Shown here: positions 10,461 through 20,992 of the stretch, piece after piece
Layout: each line of letters opens with the position of its first letter
Numbering within the stretch: the first letter of the stretch is position 1
NCBI GenBank assembly: GCA_029204225.1
Contig: CM055112.1
Coordinates: forward strand, 26,239,922-26,303,921
Origin: Diphasiastrum complanatum
Taxonomy: Eukaryota; Streptophyta; Lycopodiopsida; Lycopodiales; Lycopodiaceae
Reading direction: 5' to 3'
DNA length: 64,000 nucleotides
The notes under the pieces: model-generated
Told to the model about the DNA's origin: nothing
Database searches by the model: none
The model's input: only the letters and a program-made list of their open reading frames with translations
Position numbers and translations under genes: made by a program

Positions 10461-10939
10461 TGATGGAATGTAAATGGAGTTGATTACATTACCATAGGTT
10501 ACTTTGACCCAAAAGGTCGAGAGTTGTGTAACCATGGTCATTTATTATATTAGGCCTACTAAACGTAGAGTTAGCTAAGTTAGTATGAAATTAACTTGGT
10601 AGGGACTCAGGGGTCCACTAGGCCTAATTGTGACATTAAGTACCCCAACTTGACATATTGGAGGTACCTTATTTTTTTTATGTAACTTATAGAAAGTTGG
10701 ATAGTCAATAGTCAGGTAGTTGGATAGCCAATAGTCATGAAGCTAGATAGTCATCTTGGACTATATATATGTGTGCATCCCATTTGTATGAGACACTTTT
10801 ATAAGCAATATTGACTATTCTCCTTGGCTGTCCACGAGTTTCTACAAGAGGGTTTCTAGCCATCTTTCTCTTTCTTTTGAGAATGCTTTGTGTGATTGAA
10901 TAGTTAAGATCCTAGATCCTTAGGCTTCTATTTCCTACA
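10461..10939 (+). repeat. Right LTR of the Copia element
   Basis: 479 bp, starts TGATGGAATG, ends CCTACA, and is followed by the 5-bp duplication ttcac. It aligns end to end with 1363-1835, with scattered substitutions and small indels. Confidence 0.93.
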
Positions 10940-10944
10940 TTCAC
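10940..10944. repeat. Right target-site duplication (ttcac)
   Basis: Partner of 1358-1362. Confidence 0.9.
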
Positions 10945-13900
10945 TGCCCAAAACTGGAGAATCCATTTATTTGGATAACTGGCATGCCTTTCAAATGGAT
11001 ATACCAGATTCACACATGACTTTGTGATCTAAGCAGAAAGATTAACATGGTTCACCATCACATTGTAACCCACCTAGTTTAGTGATAAGCTCGTAAATCG
11101 CTCCTATTCCGAGAGTGTTAACTCTAGAGATAAGCTTCTGTCATCCATGTGTTAAATTCTACTTCTAACATCACAAATTACATCCCAATCTTCGGGATAA
11201 TCTCATGGTTGCGAAAACATCTGTTATGAATTCAATTAAATGAATTCTAGATAATTCCTAATCGGTATTATGCAATTATTCCCAAGGATTTTCAAAAACC
11301 CTAATTGCGAAATGCATTTTACAAAGCACACTTACTATCCATGATGTCTACTCTACCCCCCTTACGATTTTCAGTCCCCTGAAAATCTCATTCTGCTAAG
11401 GTACAAAGAAGGTTCTGAGACATCATAAATGTAAAGTGAATTATTGTAGGAAAAAGTTTGAAAAAATTCATCTCCATCAGCAAGTTATCCTATAATTGGG
11501 TTGAATTCACTGATGCACAAAAATCATCACATAGTTGCTTAATAGCACTAATCTGATAATTTGCATATACTTAACCGTAGGATTACCTCATGAACTTTAA
11601 ACAGTTCATGTCACTTAGCAACTTTTCCAATCAAAAATTTGGACCGTACTCTTTTCATCAACCAACATGGCATTACTTTGTCAATATCTGAAACCGTCAA
11701 AAACTCAGAACATGAAATTACATGAATGTAAATCTCTCAAAATTGGATTCCAATAATGTATCCAACAAATTCCTTTGTCAAGATAAAGAGTCCAACCCTC
11801 ATTCATTCTGTTTGGCCATTTCATATTATCTGACATTTTTAAATTTAAATTTGACGAGTATCTTGCACAAGCATTTGCTTGACCCGTTTGTAATGATCAT
11901 AATCGATTAGAATCTTATCAGGCAAAATAACCGATTTCGAAGTTTGACCAAATTTGAAATTCAGCATAAAAGGAAAAAAAAATTCAGTTTTGACTCTCTA
12001 TCTGGGAGTACCCCACTCCAGATATAAAAATGTCGTTATTGAAGTAAGCTGCCGACAAATTACGTGTGCTAGGTATAGTAGAATTTGCGGTTCCTTTATT
12101 CAATTTTAAATTATCTATAACCGGGAAATAATTTAGCTTTAGTGAAAACTCTATGATTGAATATGACTAAACAAAAAACTCAGTATGGTCAGTTCACTAA
12201 TCTAAATTCATTTCATAGATAACGAAAAAAAATTGAAATCTCGAATTTTCTTAAAAAATTTGATTTTAAAGAAATTTACTCAAAAATTCTGACGAAAATA
12301 CTGTGAGTACAAAAGGCAATCGAAATAAAAAAATCGATATACTGTTTGATTCGTGATGTCACTAATCCAATGTTAGACTAGCATGCAAGCGCACGACATC
12401 AGTCACGAAACGTCATTACGGAATTGTTTTACCTAAAACATAGTCACTTAGAATCCAGTAGCCATTCTCACTGGTCTATGACAGAACCGTGAGAGTACAT
12501 GCGTATAACCACTCAAAACAATTGTAGATCTACCATGCATGTCAAAATAATTATCAGAATTGCCATGCAACCAATTTCCACAAGCACAGTACACTAAAGT
12601 ATGGGAAAAAGTAAACATGCATCAGAACAATTCGAAATTTTTGCAAAATTTACACTAAAATAGCAAAATTTTCGACGGTGATATCTTGAGCTACAGTGCA
12701 CCAAAATTGGTCTCTGTAAAGCACAGTACAAAGGGAGAGTGTGTTAGCAAGATGATTGCCACATTATCCTGCCCACATGCAAGCTGTAAATGCATATAAA
12801 ACAGTAGGGGGGCTCACTTTTTCAAGGTAGGTTTATCAAAAATCCTACTACAGCCCAACATGCCTTCAATCAAAGGTTACAAGCACTCTACTAAGGTTCA
12901 TTAAAGTGCCATAGAAGCTTCAAACAGGTCCAGCAAGCAAGCATAGGTTCAGATCCACCAAAAATAGCTTTTATGGAGGGCGCCAACAAGCATAAATTCA
13001 GAAGATCGGTGCCTAAGCCTCCCACCACCGAATTGGGTGCATGAGGGCTCAGATTAGACGGAATACTACCTATCTTTCAAACTGTATACAAGTTTAGAGG
13101 TTTCAGATCTACTTTCGAGATTCAAGCTCAAAAATCATCCAAAATACACTAAAATTTGAATTTTTGAGGCCCTTAATGGTGACTGATTCCTACCAAACTT
13201 GGTAACGGCTTCTGGACAGCTTCAATCCACACATGAGAACGTGCATGCAAAGTTTCATACATGGATTTTAGAAAAACTTCCAAAATAGTGAAAAATCCAT
13301 CAAAAAACCTTTTTTTTGACCATTTTTCGCCTTTTGCGGCAAGATCTTGTGGATCTAATCCACATGCTAGTGCAATCAGGCCCAATCTATTGTATTTTAT
13401 CTAGATGCAAGCACAAAAAGTTTTGATTTTGCTAGATCATAGCTCTTACTATCCATTTCTAGTTGAAATCCTCAAAAACAAGCAATTTTTGACTAGAACA
13501 TACCCTAGAACCGTAAATCTTGGAAATTTTCAGCATGCAATCAATAAATCAGCATTTAATGTTTTCCTAACTGAAGGTACACTTGCTGGGAATTTAGATC
13601 TACAAGAAGTTATGAGAAATACAAGAGAAACTCCGAAAAACCGTCATAAACTGGCTAAAATTGACAATCCCCATATTGATATGGAGAAAGCCAATATATG
13701 ATAGATCTTAGCAGCATGCAAGTGGAAGTATTGATAGAACACCTACTTGGAAGCTTAATCCACCACCAGGAAGAGAAAACGAATTGTCGACGAAAAGCTT
13801 CATAGCTCCAATTCCTTCGATCTTTTTAAGCCTTTCTATGATACCATTGTAAGGAGAAGCATCTCCAAGATCCTGCTTACAAGACACACAACAGTGGAGC

Positions 13901-14449
13901 CAAACCACCCAACCATGCAGTTGCTACTGATCAATCTCCAATAGCATCTCCCCCAATGCCAGAGGATAGGATGCAGGTGTAGAGAGAAGAACCTGGCAAT
14001 GAAATCTCACAACAGGAATGGGAGTAGTTCGAGTTTCTCCAATAGGAAATGCCCTTGCTTTACCTGTGCATGTGCCCATGCAAGCGTATAATAATCCCGT
14101 ACATGCAAGTCATTACTATTGATACTCTACACCATGCCAGTAGCTGTCCTAACCCATGCAATAGCTGCACAAGTCAATATGTGTGACCGGGTCCTCAGTT
14201 CGGAATAATGAGGCATAGCCAATAATTCCGAGTACTGGAGTACATGTATTCAAGTCTAAGACTATGCCGAATCCTATATGCAGGACGTGGACATAACAAT
14301 TTGCCTTTATGAGGTTTAGAAGGAAAGGCTAGAGACGCGACAATGTGGAGATATGTGATAAGGAAAGCAGCTTGTGATTCAATTGGACTACCATGGGGAA
14401 AATAATGGAGTAACTTTCTTGCATATTAAATTTTTTCAATATTTTTTGT
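10945..14449. other. Unassigned AT-rich DNA
   Basis: No gene recognised. A possible minus-strand primer site (TGGTATCATAGAAAGG, read from 13846 down to 13831) follows an LTR-like TTACA end. Part of this stretch may therefore be the leader of an old minus-strand LTR element with its LTR right of 13848. No partner LTR was found. The ORF at 13405-13701 has no recognisable motif. Confidence 0.4.
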
Positions 14450-15650
14450 GCACACTTTGCCTGAGAGATGATAAGATAATGCCTTCCTCAACTCCTAGGC
14501 AATAGTGCAGCAAACACAAATCTTTCATTTCAAACTCGCAAGAAAGATTTTTTTTTAAATAAGCAATAAGTTTCTTATTGCTTCCTATGATGAGTAAGTC
14601 ATGCACATAGAGCACAACAACAACAAAGTCTTCACCTTCGTTGAAGACAATACAAATTGCAATCAGACTTACTCTTTTTTAACCCTTGCTTTGCAAAGTA
14701 CTCATCAATTTGGCTATACCAAGCCCTTGGCACCTGTTTGAGTCCATACAAGGCTTCTCTAAGCCTGCAAACTAGGTGCTCTTTGCTTGTTATCTTAAAC
14801 CCCTGTGATTACTCCATATAAACCTCTTTTTGAAGTTGTCCATTGAGAAAGGCACTTCTGACATCGATTTGATGGACATCCCAATCAAAGTATGAGGCTA
14901 AGGCCAATACGGTCCTGATAGATGTCATCTTAGCGATAGGTGCAAATGTCTCATGATAGTCTAGCCCCTCTTGTTGGGCGTAGCCTTTCACCACCAACTC
15001 GCCTGTGAAAAAACTGTTCCTCGTCTGCTTCTAGAATTGTGAACATAAGGTCAAAGTTAGTCTCTTGTCTCTCATGAGACCTAAGAGATCTTTTGGCACC
15101 CTGTTCACTGCTCCCTACTTTGTCCCTCTTTGATTGTTTCCCATTATCATCTGGAATCAATCAAGGGTAGGAGCTCAGTGGTTCCATCTTTCTCTTGCTC
15201 CTATACTTTGGGTGAATGCTCTTCGTCAAACGTGATGTCTCGACTTAGGCCTTATTCTCGAAATACATAGGTCTTCTTACCTTAGCTATACCCCGAGAAG
15301 ATACACCACGAATTTTGCATCAAGTTTCTACTGCAAGTCCTTAGGTATGTGTGCGTATGTTGTGCACCCAAATACTCAAAAGCTGCCTTGGGCTTGTTGC
15401 TGCTATACGCTTCTCAGGCATGATTCCTTCAATCGCTTTGGTTGGGCTTCTATTCAATCAAAACACAACAATTGGTACAACTTTTACCCTATAAAATATT
15501 CAAGGCTATGGAAACAATACTCCTATCACTTACTATTTCTCCCATTGAAGCAAGCTGGTCCATAAGATCCTTGACCTTTGTACCTTTTACTCGAGAAGTC
15601 TTCCATATTCTGCTGTATGATGATGATGATGATGGCGAGCTATTCAATGA
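14450..15650 (-). pseudogene. Copia relic (gag fragment, integrase end, RT)
   Basis: Reading right to left on the minus strand there is a gag piece (DLMDQLASMGEIVSD, near 15530-15570). It jumps directly to the integrase C-terminus (TYAHIPKDL, LDAKF near 15320), then to reverse transcriptase. The RT part has GYAQQEGLDYHETFAPIAKM, DVRSAFLNG, EALYGLKQVPRAWY and a decayed catalytic motif (DFVVVVLYVHDLLI, His in place of the first Asp of YVDD). Much of pol between gag and integrase is deleted and stops are frequent. It ends 30-40 bp from the microsatellite that precedes the HY5-like exon. Confidence 0.87.
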
Positions 15651-15679
15651 ACTCGGTCAGAGTTTCATCAAATTGTGGC

Positions 15680-15682
<3 letters not shown>

Positions 15683-15768
<86 letters not shown>
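15683..15768. repeat. Compound (GT)n(GA)n microsatellite
   Basis: About 21 GT units run into about 21 GA units. It ends 21 bp before the HY5-like exon. Only the short T-rich stretch after it can act as the pyrimidine tract of the acceptor. Confidence 0.97.
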
Positions 15769-15770
<2 letters not shown>

Positions 15771-15789
15771 AATTTTTGCTTTGCTGCAG

Positions 15790-15949
15790 GAAATAACAGC
15801 GATTCAGAGGTCAGGCGTGTACCTGAAATGTCTGGAAAAGCTAATGCAGCAATTGCCAAGGCAGCTCATGTGCCAGGTCCTCAGGCTTCTCTTCCTTCTA
15901 GGAAGAGAGGAGGGGCTTCAACTGACAAAGAACATAAGCGCATGAAAAG
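15790..15949 (+). CDS. HY5-like: HY5-like exon A (COP1-binding motif)
   Basis: The acceptor is ...tttgctgcag|g and the donor aaaag|gtctgc. It enters with one base of the first codon supplied by an upstream exon and leaves after two bases of an Arg codon. Confidence 0.88.
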
Positions 15950-17425
15950 GTCTGCTCTGCAGGACATACAGGCCCACCTCCCAAATAAAAAAAAGCATCT
16001 AGTCACAGGTTTTTTCTGCAATGCACAAAGTACTTTATATGTAAGGAGGTCCAAGCCTAGAGTCGAGCCTCCATGCATTTTGATAATGCTAGGTTAGTCA
16101 TGTTTTATCAGAGATGGCCGCTTGATTTGGATATTCTAGTTTTACTCTTAACTGTTTCCAGGCTTATTTCAATCAAAAGAACATGTCAAATGCACCTACA
16201 TTATATCCTCTCAATATTGTGGATGATTCTCCCTGATATGCAATAATGGTTTCCTGTGTAAATCACGCAAGATCTTTTGCCCTCATTTCCCATATCAATC
16301 ATTCTGTCAAGAGGATTTTCCCATACATATCTTCCTCTATTAACTATTCGATGATAGTATACATATCTTCCAGATCTGCGAAACAAGATCGTCGAGATGA
16401 GATTTGTCAAGTGGAAAAGTTTCAGTACAGCTGTTGAGCCAGAATTGTCAAGATGAGACTGGCTAAGTGGTAAAGTCTCAGCATAACTGTCGAGGCAGTA
16501 TGTGAAGTTATGAGTTGGTTACTGAGCATGACTTCTCAAAATTTTGAGTTTATGCTGGCACATGCACGTATTCTTGATTGTTGTTATGAAGCGTCCTTCA
16601 AGGAGCTCATACGTCTTGAGACTGGTTGAAGGTTATAATGCAGGCATAGCATAAATTGATGTACTTATTAAATAGGTCTACTTCTGCTGTGGTGCTGAAC
16701 TCTTTAAGGCCCCTTTATTACTTTGGTTGTCCTTTTTGAAGTCCACCCTCCAGCCTTTGGAGATGTATACATTATACCAACTTATGGTTGGGTAATTAAT
16801 GCTTGTTGACTTATTTTTTTTTTCTTTTGTGCTATTGGGTGATATATATATTTTTGACTTCTTTGCTGCATGTGTATGCTTTACCATATCACATCCAAAA
16901 CTCTCAAATTCAGTTATTGAGTTTGCATATATTCAAATTTCAGAATGTGATATGAAACTTCTACACCAAAGGGACAAGATTTTTTGACCTGTTTGGTGGT
17001 ATGACTCTTTGATAAAGTTTTCAACATGAGCATGAGAAACACAGGTTCCAAGTGATAATTTTATTTCAAGTTATATTCTTTTTGTGTCGGTTGGCAGACT
17101 TTAGACACTCCAGACTGCTACTTCATCATCAAATAGGTAACACAATATATGCTAATGAGAAAAGTATCTTTCTAGCTTTGCTCTATGGTTAAAGTCAATT
17201 TTAGATTGTTACGGGGAATCTTGAAATATGTTGAATTTACGAAAACATAAATACTTTGGCTGGATGGTGCAGGCTACTAAGGAACCGTGTCTCAGCTCAA
17301 CAGGCAAGGGAAAGAAAAAAGGCGTATCTCAGTGAACTTGAAGTGAAGTCGAAGGAGTTGGAGCAAAAGAATGCAGAATTACAAGAGAGAGTCTCGACGT
17401 TGCAACGTGAAAACTTTATGCTTCG

Positions 17426-17466
<41 letters not shown>

Positions 17467-20400
17467 CGCACACAAACACAGCTATGTAGGCACAAACATC
17501 CACAATATGCACATCTACTGTAAGTGCAGTTAGGTCCCTCATGTGCTGAACTCCACTAAGAAGTTCGATATAAATTTGAGACTAGGAAAGGATTCTGGTT
17601 GATGAAGTTGTTGATAATATTTAAGAGTTTATTAGTCAAAGAGCTACTCTGGCAAAAAGGAATAACAAGAACAAAGCTCTTGAAGATATCTTACAAATTG
17701 CGACAATACAGGAGCGTAAAGACTTAATAAAATGACTTAATAAGATTTTAAAATAGGCAGAAATTGGAGGCGTAGAACATGTATTGATTGATAGGAAAAG
17801 GTTAATTTCTTCTTTTATCCAGCTTGGGTGATCAATCCATTTGGCATGCCAAGTCAGTCCTGACCCATGAATATGTAACCAATTTAATGTTTAGCCACCC
17901 CATACCCCAGCCATGCCTAGATGGTCCTTTGGACTTGACCTTAATCACTGCCCGTTGACTTGGTCAATGCATGACGGGCCTAATCACTTGATCACCTATA
18001 GTGATACACCCAAGGACTTGGGTGCCTATCACTAGGGTGTGTGTTGTGGCCTGCCATTGGCAGTCACTTGACCCACTTGGTCCTCACTCTCTAGGGTACA
18101 TTAGGGCCACTACTGGGGCCTTACAAATACTATCCACTTTATGGCTTCATCATCACCTTCTAGTACTGCTACAATTATTTTGTCTTAGTTCAATTCATAG
18201 TAATGGGGAAACGTTTTTCCCGGATGCTTTGTTCGCTGAAAATCCGACCTATGTAAAGATTTGAAGAGAGATTATCCATGTGAGAAGAGACAGGAAGGAA
18301 AACATGGAGAAGCAGTTGTAATTGATTGATAGAAGAACAGGAAAATCGAAAGCTGCCTTCTTATAAAGGAAGAAGAGTGAGTGTGAAGAGAGGTGCATTG
18401 GAGGAGATGTCATTCGATATGCTTGATTGTAAACCTGCAACTATTATGGTTGAGTAAAGTAATAAATAGAAGCCTTTTGGTGCTGAAAAAAAAGTGAATG
18501 AGATTGTTGTTAGATGTTTGGTTGGGAGCCTTACCTATGTTGCTACCCAATATTTTGTATGCGGTTGGCATCATTAGTCGGTTTATGACTAATCCAAGAG
18601 AATCACATTGGTGAGTTGCGAGATGCAAAGAGAATACTTTCATATCCTAAGGGCACTGATTTTAAAGAGGCATGTGCCTTTCCTTCGTAGTAAGACATTT
18701 CTTTGTTGTCCTGCAAAGTCTCCAATAGTCAACAAGGGACTGTTATGGGCTGTTCAACACTTCGCTGCCCAAAGTGTTCCCAACATGGACCATGTTGTCC
18801 ATAATCTTCCGCAGGCTGTTCCTGAAGCATAATGGATTGCTCATGATGTAAAATGGGCTATAAATGACCAAAAGAAGATGACTGAACCTGTTGTCCAACG
18901 TCTTCATCATAAAAATTTGGCAAACTATCAAGAGATGCATCAACGATGGCGTCATCAAAGCTGTCTCTCGAAGAGGTATGGGATGACATAGAAGATTCTT
19001 CAAGTAATGTCTCCAACCAAATGCTCGCTCTTAACACTTTGAACAAAAGTACTAAGTGACACATGCTGACTCCCTCCTTGATTAGTACAAAAAGGTTCCA
19101 AAGAGTGCTTGAATTTTTCAGCCTTTGCTAAAACATCAAATTGAAAAGGTTTCGCATGAAACTTTTGACTAATGCATCCATCATATGCATCAACTTGCGG
19201 TGACTTGAAAAAAGAAGATTGTTTCAACATCTGCTCAATGTATCGTTGTTGAGAGATGAAGATTCCAGCCTCATGTGGAAGATCAACAAAAACCCAAGTG
19301 TGGTTCTTCATGAGTGAGTTGTACTCTTCTTGCATCATATCCTCCCAACGTTTTACTCCTCTGGCCTACACATGAAAAACAAGTTCTACTGCACCATCCT
19401 TAATAGAAGTTAGAGCAAAATCAGAAAAATCAGCAAATTCTACTGATTTAGTAGAGGCACGAGTCTTCCCTTCATAGAAATGATCCACTTTGCTGTCCTG
19501 CAAAGTCTGCAACAACCATTTAGGGACTGGTTTGGGCTGTCCAACAGCCTTACCTTTGTCAACACTTTGCTGTCCAAAGTGTTCTGAACTTGGACCTTGC
19601 TGTCCAATGTTTTCCGAACTTGGACCTTGCTGTCATAGTCCCTACCAAGTTAATTCATACTAACTTAGCTAACTCTAAGTTTAGTAGACCTAATATAATA
19701 AATGACCATGGTTACACAACTCTGGACCTTTTGGGTCAAAGTAACCTATAATGTAAGCAATTCCATTTACATTCCAACATTGGCTGCATATGGCTCAGAA
19801 AACTCCCAAATGAATGCAAAGAAAATGAAAGTGAACCAACTTCTATCTTTGTGATAGTCAAAGTTGCATTCAAGTTGCTAAGAATTTAGCATTTAAGGTT
19901 GTGCTACACATATTGAGGTTCACTATTACTTTATTCAAGAGAAGTTACGAGCAAACTCGAACTCATTCATTGCTCTAAAAATGATCTAGTAATAGATATA
20001 AGCAATGAGAAATTTGAGAAGCTTAGATTTTTAATGGGCATCAAAGAAACTAGCTATAAAAGCAGAGACTTGTAGAAATAATGACTAAGTGTATGCCTTG
20101 CAAGGTTTCACACATCTCTTTGTCTATTCCTAAATTAACTTGGACCCAGTGGTGTCCTTGCTATTTTATGGAATTATGTAGAATTCTTAATTAGTTTGCT
20201 ATGATTAATGGCTGCTGATAGCTCAAGCGGAGCTCCAACAAAGATACCTGATAGAAGGATGGAACTTCCCTACAAAGAGCCCAAGACCCCAAACTCATAA
20301 CTAACAAATGAATCACCTCAGTTACTATTTATATTAAGCAAAAGGTACCTCCCACAATCTATTAGCTTGTCATAATGTTATTGGGCGTATAGTATTGTAG

Positions 20401-20992
20401 GGTCCTCGTAGTGTGTCCTCTTTATTGTTGTACTTCTTGCATGCCCAGAAGAAATATCTCCACAGTCATGGTATCAGGCATATTGAGGCACTAAATAGAA
20501 TAAGTAAATGATATACTAGAACGGATACTAAGTATGAAGTTCCTTTGTGTGTGTGTGTGTGTGTTATAAATACGTTGTTTCATTTAATGCATTTTATTTT
20601 GTATTTTTACATTTATACGGGTAGATTCTTTATTAAAAACGTTTACACTTGTGTACTCAAGTTGATAAGGTGTATCATTTACTTTGACATATTTCACAAA
20701 CAAAACATAAGCTATCATACTTGTTCAGAGATGCAGGGTTTCCTCCCCAAGAAATTTGTCTTAAAATATGATTTGGCATTTGTACGTGAACGTTTCGAGT
20801 GACATTCTGAAAAATTTATGCACAGAACATAATTAACATTCTTGAACGCTCATGATGCTTTCTGTATAGCTGAGCTCAAATCACTTAGAAACTTGTGTGC
20901 AGTGGCAGTAGTGTGTGAAAGTGGATTTCTAAATTTTATCATTTGGTGTGCAGATTGTGAAGAATACGACCTTGAAAGCTGACGGTCGTTAG
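15790..20992 (+). CDS. HY5-like: HY5/HYH-type bZIP transcription factor (5' exon not found)
   Basis: HY5 is a nuclear bZIP activator of light-response genes, degraded through COP1 in darkness. Three exons join in frame (15790-15949, 17273-17429, 20954-20992; about 117 codons). The first carries the acidic/VP COP1-contact motif ([11 protein letters not shown]) and a Lys/Arg patch. The second has the basic region (NRVSAQQAR, with the invariant Asn and Arg) and five leucines at 7-residue spacing. The third gives [12 protein letters not shown] and a stop, matching the ILKNTT end of HY5. The intron before the basic region splits an Arg codon. The N-terminal exon is not recognisable upstream, where Copia relics and a microsatellite lie. 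Copia pieces fill the last intron. It could be HY5 or HYH; the short tail does not decide. Confidence 0.9.
15950..17272 (+). other. HY5-like intron (1.3 kb)
   Basis: Begins gtctgc and ends ggtgcag. No repeat or ORF of note inside. Confidence 0.8.
17273..17429 (+). CDS. HY5-like: HY5-like exon B (bZIP domain)
   Basis: Acceptor gatggtgcag|g, donor cgacag|gtctct. Encodes the basic region and leucine zipper. Closes the split Arg codon and ends in phase 0. A (CT)n run of about 32 bp starts directly at the donor. Confidence 0.93.
18400..18660 (+). pseudogene. Copia late-RT fragment, plus strand
   Basis: Shows [10 protein letters not shown], then [22 protein letters not shown] and, after a shift, [13 protein letters not shown]. 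These are the conserved late reverse-transcriptase phrases of Copia. Broken by stops and frameshifts. It abuts minus-oriented Copia sequence at about 18650. Confidence 0.8.
18650..19779 (-). mobile_element. Deleted Copia derivative, minus strand
   Basis: Same family as the element at 1363-10939. From the right: 146 bp of LTR start (19634-19779), then internal sequence. That includes an RT-start phrase ([18 protein letters not shown]) fused to an RT-end phrase ([16 protein letters not shown]) with the polymerase core missing. After it come the Ser/Glu linker (SVKSEHL) and the acidic [12 protein letters not shown] segment. No 3' LTR. Confidence 0.85.
19634..19779 (-). repeat. Partial Copia LTR
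   Basis: On the minus strand starts TGTTGGAATGTAAATGGA and follows the first 146 bp of the 1363 LTR, then jumps to internal sequence. Confidence 0.88.
20545..20566. repeat. (GT)n microsatellite
   Basis: About 11 uninterrupted GT units inside the last HY5-like intron. Confidence 0.95.
20954..20992 (+). CDS. HY5-like: HY5-like terminal exon
   Basis: 39 bp. The acceptor is gtgtgcag|attgtg. It encodes [12 protein letters not shown] and TAG, in phase with exon B. Chosen because the xxKNTT motif directly after the zipper is a hallmark of HY5 and splits at the same point. Confidence 0.85.
   Translation: MVKNTTLKADGR

Larger units (their letters stand above)
1363..10939 (+). mobile_element. Ty1/Copia LTR retrotransposon with nested insertion
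   Basis: A 9.6-kb element bounded by two related LTRs and a perfect 5-bp duplication. The plus-strand order is LTR, primer-binding site, gag, CCHC knuckle, protease, GAG-pre-integrase, integrase, then a nested Gypsy-like element (about 3860-9261), then a residual segment, a polypurine tract and the right LTR. The order protease-integrase-(RT) is that of Copia. The coding region has an internal stop, a frameshift and no reverse transcriptase, so it cannot move on its own. The LTRs differ at a number of positions, so the insertion is not recent. Related copies lie in this window at 18650-19779 (minus). Confidence 0.92.
17430..20953 (+). other. HY5-like last intron with Copia insertions (3.5 kb)
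   Basis: The donor sits in a (CT)n run and the acceptor is ggtgtgcag. It contains the Copia pieces at about 18400-19779 and a (GT)n run at 20545-20566. Confidence 0.85.

Noticed and set aside
13405-13701. Possible first exon of the HY5-like gene
   Set aside because: No HY5-like residues, no matching donor phase and no link to exon A.
15675-16097. ORF beginning with a Cys-Val run and an Arg-Glu run leading into the HY5-like exon
   Set aside because: The runs are a translated (GT)n(GA)n microsatellite. A good acceptor lies just after it, and the true exon is 15790-15949.
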